A stretch of 27,630 bases of DNA from HGM05232 sp036661515 (lineage in GTDB: Bacteria > Bacteroidota > Bacteroidia > Bacteroidales > Muribaculaceae): NCBI GenBank assembly GCA_036661515.1, contig JAVWYO010000025.1, positions 1 to 27,630 of the forward strand, read 5' to 3'. Numbering within the stretch: position 1 is the first letter of the stretch; each line of letters starts with the position of its first letter. The translations under genes and the position numbers were made by a program. The notes under the pieces are model-generated. The model did not search any database, was not told the DNA's origin, and saw only the letters and a list, made by a program, of their open reading frames with translations. Shown piece after piece: positions 23,481-27,630 of the stretch.

Positions 23481-23520
23481 AGGGCAACCAAAAAAGGTAT
23501 TCTCCTCTTTGAGCTGCCCT
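23481..23520 (-). terminator. Terminator after secG
   Basis: On the minus strand AGGGCA (23520-23515) pairs with TGCCCT (23486-23481), with T bases running on at 23480-23477. A nested ACC/GGT pairing lies in the 28-base loop. It sits 27 bases after the secG stop and separates the envelope operon from sdaA. The long loop lowers confidence. Confidence 0.55.
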
Positions 23521-23546
23521 CTGAAAAGGTTTCTAAACAGTTTTTC

Positions 23547-23915
23547 TTAATTAGCTGGCTTAGCAGGTGTAGCAGCAGGAGCTGGTGCTTTTGTAGCAGG
23601 AGTTGTAGTTGCTGCTTTCTCGGTAGGGAAAGCTGTCGTAGTTTGCTCTGTTTGTGGCACTGCTTTTTTAATTTTGCTACCTTGTACAAGATCACGAGGA
23701 GCAACAAAAGCTGAAAGGATACTAAGCACGCATATTACAAGAGCAAGTGTCCAAGTTGCTTTTTCAACGAAATCGGTAGTTTTACGAACTCCCATGATTT
23801 GGTTAGAACCTGAAAAATTAGAGGCAAGACCTCCTCCCTTAGATTTCTGTATAAGAACTACGCCAACCAAAAGGATAGCTGAGATAAGAATGAGGATTGT
23901 TAAGATCGTGTACAT
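23547..23915 (-). CDS. secG: Preprotein translocase subunit SecG
   Basis: SecG is the small inner-membrane subunit of the SecYEG channel and helps protein export. It has two helices (about residues 3-24 and 52-74) flanking the cytoplasmic signature VLIQKSKGGGLASNFSG. Beyond the second helix comes a low-complexity tail rich in A, P, T and K (about 87-122), frequent in Bacteroidetes SecG. It starts 8 bases after the TPR gene and is the last gene of the five-gene operon. Confidence 0.93.
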   Translation of the reverse strand: MYTILTILILISAILLVGVVLIQKSKGGGLASNFSGSNQIMGVRKTTDFVEKATWTLALVICVLSILSAFVAPRDLVQGSKIKKAVPQTEQTTTAFPTEKAATTTPATKAPAPAATPAKPAN

Positions 23916-23923
23916 ATCTAAAT

Positions 23924-24700
23924 TTATTTTTTAAATTTCTCGTTTATAATCAATTTTTCTAAAAAACGTATTTGGTCTGCAAAGTAAATACTTTTTTCTG
24001 GAAATTTCAAACTTATGTTTCTTATAATGTCCAATGCCTTAGAATATTTACATTGTTTGATGTATATTTTAGCTAAACTTTCGCTAAGCATTGAGTCGTC
24101 AACCTCCTTAGGAGCCTCTATTGGTTCAGTTTGGAGCTCTTTCTCTTCAATTTCGGGGGGCTCAACGGGTAAAACAGGGAAATGCCCTTGTTGTTCTTTG
24201 CTCTTTGCTATGAATTTGTTTATAAGAATATCATTTTGCGACATTGACGCATCGTCATCGAGTTCGAGCGGGGTAGGTGTACTTTTCTCTTCTTCTTTGG
24301 CAAGTAATTGTGCGTAGTCGGGAGTTGGGTTAAATATTAGCTTATTGAGTATTTCAACTTCTTTTTCGTCTGAAGAGCCATATTTATCAAGGAAATTATC
24401 AATAGTAGAATATGTATCGGGGGTAATTGTATTCTCTTCATTGGGATAGAAAGAAGTAAAACGAGCTGCATCTTCACCTATTATAGAATATAATGTATTA
24501 CGATCGGGCGATGTTATGGCTATTCGAGCTATCATATTATTGCGTTCATCGTCATTCATTTGATCTCGATGTCGCATGAAATATAATATCTCAGGTAGTA
24601 CAAAGTAGGGATATTCTTTGCCCACTTTCTCAATCCATTCACGGTCAATAGGAGCCGAAATGTTATCAATGAGATTAATTATAGTTTGTACTGCCGTCAT
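23924..24700 (-). CDS. TPR-like protein of the lptE-secG operon, unknown function
   Basis: The 258-aa protein has no signal peptide. Its N-terminal half is helical (EWIEKVGKEYPYFVLPEILY, then RNNMIARIAITSPDRNTLYSIIG). The middle (about 140-210) is acidic, proline-rich and probably disordered. The C-terminus holds a TPR-like helix pair (SLAKIYIKQCKYSKALDIIR, then ISLKFPEKSIYFADQIRFLE). I know of no function. Its position between lptE and secG (gaps of 30 and 8 nt) is one I recall as conserved in Bacteroidales, which suggests an accessory role in envelope transport, perhaps as a cytoplasmic scaffold. Confidence 0.75.
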   Translation of the reverse strand: MTAVQTIINLIDNISAPIDREWIEKVGKEYPYFVLPEILYFMRHRDQMNDDERNNMIARIAITSPDRNTLYSIIGEDAARFTSFYPNEENTITPDTYSTIDNFLDKYGSSDEKEVEILNKLIFNPTPDYAQLLAKEEEKSTPTPLELDDDASMSQNDILINKFIAKSKEQQGHFPVLPVEPPEIEEKELQTEPIEAPKEVDDSMLSESLAKIYIKQCKYSKALDIIRNISLKFPEKSIYFADQIRFLEKLIINEKFKK

Positions 24701-24730
24701 GATATATAATAATTTAGAATAAATGGGGTA

Positions 24731-25240
24731 TTACCAATTTCCTAATGTTGCATTAAAGATTAAATCAACAAGTTCATCGCATATTTGATTACATAGTTCA
24801 TCTTGGACATCGGTGAGGAGTTCAGTGCTTGTGAAGTCTTTATAAGCCGAGAATGTCTGGTCTACATCTTGTGCAGGTTCCTTGCTATTCATATATTTTA
24901 CTCTCACAGTAATGGTTAAGCGCGTTTTTGAAGCATAAGCATCTTCAGTTACAGCTTGTGGCGATAAACTATAACCCGTGATTTCCCCTTCCATTCTCAA
25001 ATCGGAGTTATTTGAATCAATTGTTTGCAAGCGTGTTTGACGTGTAACCATATTTATCAACTTGTTTTCAAAAGTTTGCTGCAATGGAGGGTAAACGAGA
25101 GCGGCACGAATAGGAAAATTAGATATAGAAATAGTTTTATATATGTTATAGTCAAGCGTAGCCCCATTGAACTTGTAGCTAATAGTACAAGCCTGCGAAA
25201 TAATTATTACGGCAACAAATACAAGGAAGCGTTTATACAT
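24731..25240 (-). CDS. lptE: LptE-family outer-membrane lipoprotein
   Basis: LptE plugs the LptD barrel and helps insert lipopolysaccharide into the outer leaflet. The 169-aa protein has a lipoprotein signal (lipobox ISQAC, Cys18) followed by SYKFNGATLDYNIYKTISIS. The body has the LptB-like alpha-beta pattern: PLQQTFENKLINMVTRQTRL, then the EITGYSLSPQAVTE strand. The fit to Bacteroidales LptE is good, both in sequence style and in position between a sigma-54 activator and a TPR/secG pair. Confidence 0.87.
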   Translation of the reverse strand: MYKRFLVFVAVIIISQACTISYKFNGATLDYNIYKTISISNFPIRAALVYPPLQQTFENKLINMVTRQTRLQTIDSNNSDLRMEGEITGYSLSPQAVTEDAYASKTRLTITVRVKYMNSKEPAQDVDQTFSAYKDFTSTELLTDVQDELCNQICDELVDLIFNATLGNW

Positions 25241-25279
25241 TTCTTTTATTTTGAGTGGAATTTATTATTAATCTCTTTT

Positions 25280-26527
25280 TTATTCGAGGTCGTATTCTTT
25301 AATCTTGCGATAAAGAGTACGCTCAGATATGTGCAATTCTTTTGCAGTCTGCTTTCGCTTGCCACAGTTTCGTTCGAGAGACCGTCTTATTGTTTCACGT
25401 TCTGTGTCTTCGAGAGTCATAGCAGGCTTTTGCGGAAGGTCACTAATCTTTTCATTACTGCCACAGCCTCCAATGCGCTCGGAATTATACGTAGGATATT
25501 TTACGAGAGAGTGTGAAACTGGCTCATCTGGCTCATCAGCATTAACTTCTTCGGCACGAGTATCTATGTGAGTTGTGGCATGTGCAGGGATATCATCTTC
25601 AATTGTTGCACGTAATTCATCAATCTCCTTTTGCATGCGAAATATCATTTTGAATAGCATCTCACGTTCTTGCGTGTAATTATATACAGGTGCAGATGTT
25701 ACTGCTGGCTTGTACTCGGTACTATATTGAGGAAGATAGGATTTGATGGTGTCACCGTCCACTTTTTTCCCTGCTTCAAAGAGCGAAATTTGCTCAATCA
25801 CATTTTTTAATTGACGCACATTACCCGGCCATCGATAGCCCAAGAGGACTTCGCGTGCGGTGTCAATAAATTCAACCACAGGAGTGCGATATTTTTCAGT
25901 AAAGTCACTCACAAATTTTCGAGTGAGTAAAAGTATATCAGCACCACGATTACGTAGCGGTGGGACTTCGATGCTTACTGTCGATAGTCGATAATATAAG
26001 TCTTCACGAAATTTACCCTCAGAAACTGCTCTTAGCATATTCATATTAGTAGCTGCAACGACTCTAATATTTGCTTTTTGCACATCAGATGAACCTACTT
26101 TTATAAATTCCCCATTTTCAAGCACGCGGAGTAACCGAGCTTGGGTAGTTAAAGGCAGTTCGGCCACTTCATCAAGAAATATTGTTCCACCATCGGCTTC
26201 CTCAAAATATCCTTTTCTTGAAGAGATAGCTCCTGTAAATGAGCCTTTCTCATGGCCGAATAGCTCCGAATCAATAGTTCCCTCAGGTATAGCACCACAA
26301 TTTACAGCAATATATTTGCTATGTTTACGAGGACTGAATGCATGAATAATTTTAGGAAAAAACTCTTTACCCGAACCACTTTCTCCCGTGATAAGCACCG
26401 ATTGGTCGTAAGGCGCAACTTGCATAGCACGGCTCACTGCAAAAATAAGAGCAGGAGCATTTCCAATTATTGAAAATCGTTGCTTTATTTGCAGTATTTC
26501 GGGTGATATAGATGTGTCTATTTCCAT
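25280..26527 (-). CDS. Sigma-54-dependent activator without sensor domain
   Basis: This is an AAA+ enhancer-binding protein that remodels sigma-54 RNA polymerase. The ATPase has Walker A GESGSGKE (48-55), Walker B GGTIFLDE (113-120) and the sigma-54 contact loop as GSFTGA (95-100) instead of GAFTGA. Only about 40 residues precede the ATPase, so there is no receiver or other sensory domain. After the ATPase and its lid comes an acidic linker (about 270-370), then a Fis-type helix-turn-helix at the C-terminus (SLERNCGKRKQTAKELHIS). Its ATG lies inside the end of the upstream acyltransferase gene (10-base overlap), implying coupled translation. It probably regulates envelope functions, judged by context only. 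Confidence 0.9.
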   Translation of the reverse strand: MEIDTSISPEILQIKQRFSIIGNAPALIFAVSRAMQVAPYDQSVLITGESGSGKEFFPKIIHAFSPRKHSKYIAVNCGAIPEGTIDSELFGHEKGSFTGAISSRKGYFEEADGGTIFLDEVAELPLTTQARLLRVLENGEFIKVGSSDVQKANIRVVAATNMNMLRAVSEGKFREDLYYRLSTVSIEVPPLRNRGADILLLTRKFVSDFTEKYRTPVVEFIDTAREVLLGYRWPGNVRQLKNVIEQISLFEAGKKVDGDTIKSYLPQYSTEYKPAVTSAPVYNYTQEREMLFKMIFRMQKEIDELRATIEDDIPAHATTHIDTRAEEVNADEPDEPVSHSLVKYPTYNSERIGGCGSNEKISDLPQKPAMTLEDTERETIRRSLERNCGKRKQTAKELHISERTLYRKIKEYDLE

Positions 26528-27354
26528 TTTCTCATTGAATAAGTGCGTTGCTTTAAAAATTCCCCAAGTTCTTCTACCGATGTATATTTAGCTTGTTCTG
26601 CGGTAGAAACTGGATCGCCGACTGAAATGTGGAAAGTTTTTCCTTTTTTCAAAAATACTTCAGCAGGCAGGCGCAAGGTACGAAGTTTCCAGCTAATAGT
26701 ACCAAGTATATTGAACCAAGTACTATTGTGTCCATGAAAATATATAGGTACTACTGGTACATCAAGTTGCTGAATAAGTCGAATTATTGTTGGTTGCCAT
26801 TGCCTATCTTGAATGCGTAGTCCCGAATTTATTTTAGAAACAGCTCCAGCAGGGAAAAATCCAATAGGATTCCCTCCTTTCACATGAAGCATGGCTTCAC
26901 GGATTCCCGACATTGTTATAGCCCTTTTAGCAGGATTATTTGACGCAAGAGGATCCACAGAAATAAAATTAGGGCGCATGGCAGAAATATGATTTAGAAA
27001 CATATTTACCATCACTTTGAAAGTAGGTCGATGCTTAGTGACTATATGCAACAAAATGATACCATCTAATGCACCAAAAGGGTGATTAGATACTGTGATA
27101 AATGCACCCGAACGAAGCTCATCAAACACCTTTTCATTATCAATGCGCGTAGATATTTGTAATTCTTTCAAAATTCCTTCAACAAATTCTGGACCAGGCG
27201 TGTCGCAGTTGTGGTCATGCAAAGCATTCACTTTGTCGAGTGAAAAGAATTTAAGTAGCCAATTCACCAACTTGACCTTTCCATTAAAAAAAGGGACTAT
27301 CTTGCGAAAATCGTCATAGTCGAGTACAGTACGTTTTATTGTCTTTTCTTCCAT
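26518..27354 (-). CDS. PlsC-type acyltransferase (lysophospholipid / amino-lipid acyltransferase)
   Basis: Members transfer fatty acyl groups to lyso-lipids at the inner membrane. The catalytic motif NHPFGALDG (NH-x5-D) is clear, and the second block reads GFFPAGAVSK where FPEG is usual. PVVPIYFHGHNS is the later substrate-binding block. The protein resembles the hemolysin/OlsA-like branch, which acylates ornithine or glycine lipids as well as lysophosphatidate, so the lipid is uncertain. I prefer the start at ATG 27354 (MEEKTIKR). ATG 27381 would lie almost at the presumed transcription start, since a TACTTTG box sits near 27390. It heads the operon to secG. Confidence 0.85.
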   Translation of the reverse strand: MEEKTIKRTVLDYDDFRKIVPFFNGKVKLVNWLLKFFSLDKVNALHDHNCDTPGPEFVEGILKELQISTRIDNEKVFDELRSGAFITVSNHPFGALDGIILLHIVTKHRPTFKVMVNMFLNHISAMRPNFISVDPLASNNPAKRAITMSGIREAMLHVKGGNPIGFFPAGAVSKINSGLRIQDRQWQPTIIRLIQQLDVPVVPIYFHGHNSTWFNILGTISWKLRTLRLPAEVFLKKGKTFHISVGDPVSTAEQAKYTSVEELGEFLKQRTYSMRKWK

Positions 27355-27381
27355 AAAGTTCAAAATCTTATACAGATACAC

Positions 27382-27630
27382 ATTATGTGCAAAGTATCAG
27401 ACAAAATTACAAAATTCTCTATTAAGAGCAAAATGATTTTGAAACTGAAGCAAATAAAAATTTATTTTGCCAATATTAGTCCAAATACAAAAATAAATAT
27501 TAAAAAGAAAGCTATATAAATAATGATTAGATATTTTTAAGTATCTATGCTAATAAATGGCATTATTGGGGGCTATTTTTGAGTCGCTTAAGGGTGCGTT
27601 GCAGGGTGGCGAGCGTTGCTCGCTTTATGG
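27382..27630. other. Gene-free right edge with a GC-richer palindromic end
   Basis: From 27382 to about 27555 the sequence is very AT-rich, with no credible reading frame. The last 70 bases become clearly GC-richer. They contain GCGTTGC twice (27596-27602 and 27613-27619) and a perfect palindrome GCGAGC-GTT-GCTCGC (27609-27623). This looks like the beginning of a repeat element or another locus that continues beyond the window. Confidence 0.45.

Noticed and set aside
27542..27583. Short plus-strand frame starting ATGCTAATA (about 11 codons)
   Set aside because: Too short, with no recognisable product or upstream promoter.

Overview
The window looks like a chromosomal segment of a Bacteroidales bacterium, probably a gut or host-associated lineage. 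The base composition is AT-rich and starts lack Shine-Dalgarno sequences. Several upstream regions carry the Bacteroidetes -7 box TAnnTTTG, in two cases with a -33 element 19 nt upstream. Gene content agrees: an N-succinylornithine-type carbamoyltransferase, a PCMD protein, a DUF1343 muramidase beside an SSS symporter, a bcp-recA pair, and an lptE-TPR-secG operon. I see no prophage, IS element, CRISPR array or rRNA. Most of the window is core metabolism and envelope biology.

Layout. 1-190: a 7-bp tandem array cut by the window edge, then AT-rich spacer. 212-3784 (+): DUF1343/NamZ-like muramidase, SSS-family symporter and WYL regulator in one close-packed unit that reads as peptidoglycan-sugar salvage (inference). 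3890-3931: an 18-bp hairpin closing this unit and the opposing recA. 3950-5482 (-): bcp-recA with a good promoter. 5592-5867 (-): small membrane protein. 5983-6801 (+): panB with its own terminator. 6973-10304 (+): XRE-cupin regulator, acyl-CoA synthetase and proB. 10343-10415 (-): tRNA-Pro(CGG), convergent with proB, whose terminator stem uses the last four bases of the tRNA. 10484-20146 (-): a long same-strand run, in transcription order topA, lipoprotein alpha-amylase, an AlbA_2/Schlafen ATPase-like protein with a tandem-repeat linker, proA, argF', a degenerate DUF922-like protein with a probable outer-membrane barrel, and an FNT channel. 20292-21245 (-): PCMD protein. 21460-22230 (+): a close homologue of animal steroid 5-alpha-reductases. 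22246-27354 (-): L-serine dehydratase, preceded by a terminator-separated operon plsC-like / sigma-54 activator / lptE / TPR / secG. 27382-27630: gene-free, ending in a GC-richer palindromic stretch at the window edge.

How the genes fit together. proB, proA and argF' form the glutamate-derived proline and (succinylated) arginine branch, split here into two places on opposite strands. The plsC-like, lptE and secG genes serve lipid, LPS and protein traffic to the envelope, with a sigma-54 activator embedded among them. The most unusual items are the SRD5A-like steroid reductase with a palindrome over its presumed promoter, the DUF922-like protein that appears to have lost its HExxH motif, and the AlbA_2 protein with a 15-bp repeat linker wedged between housekeeping genes.
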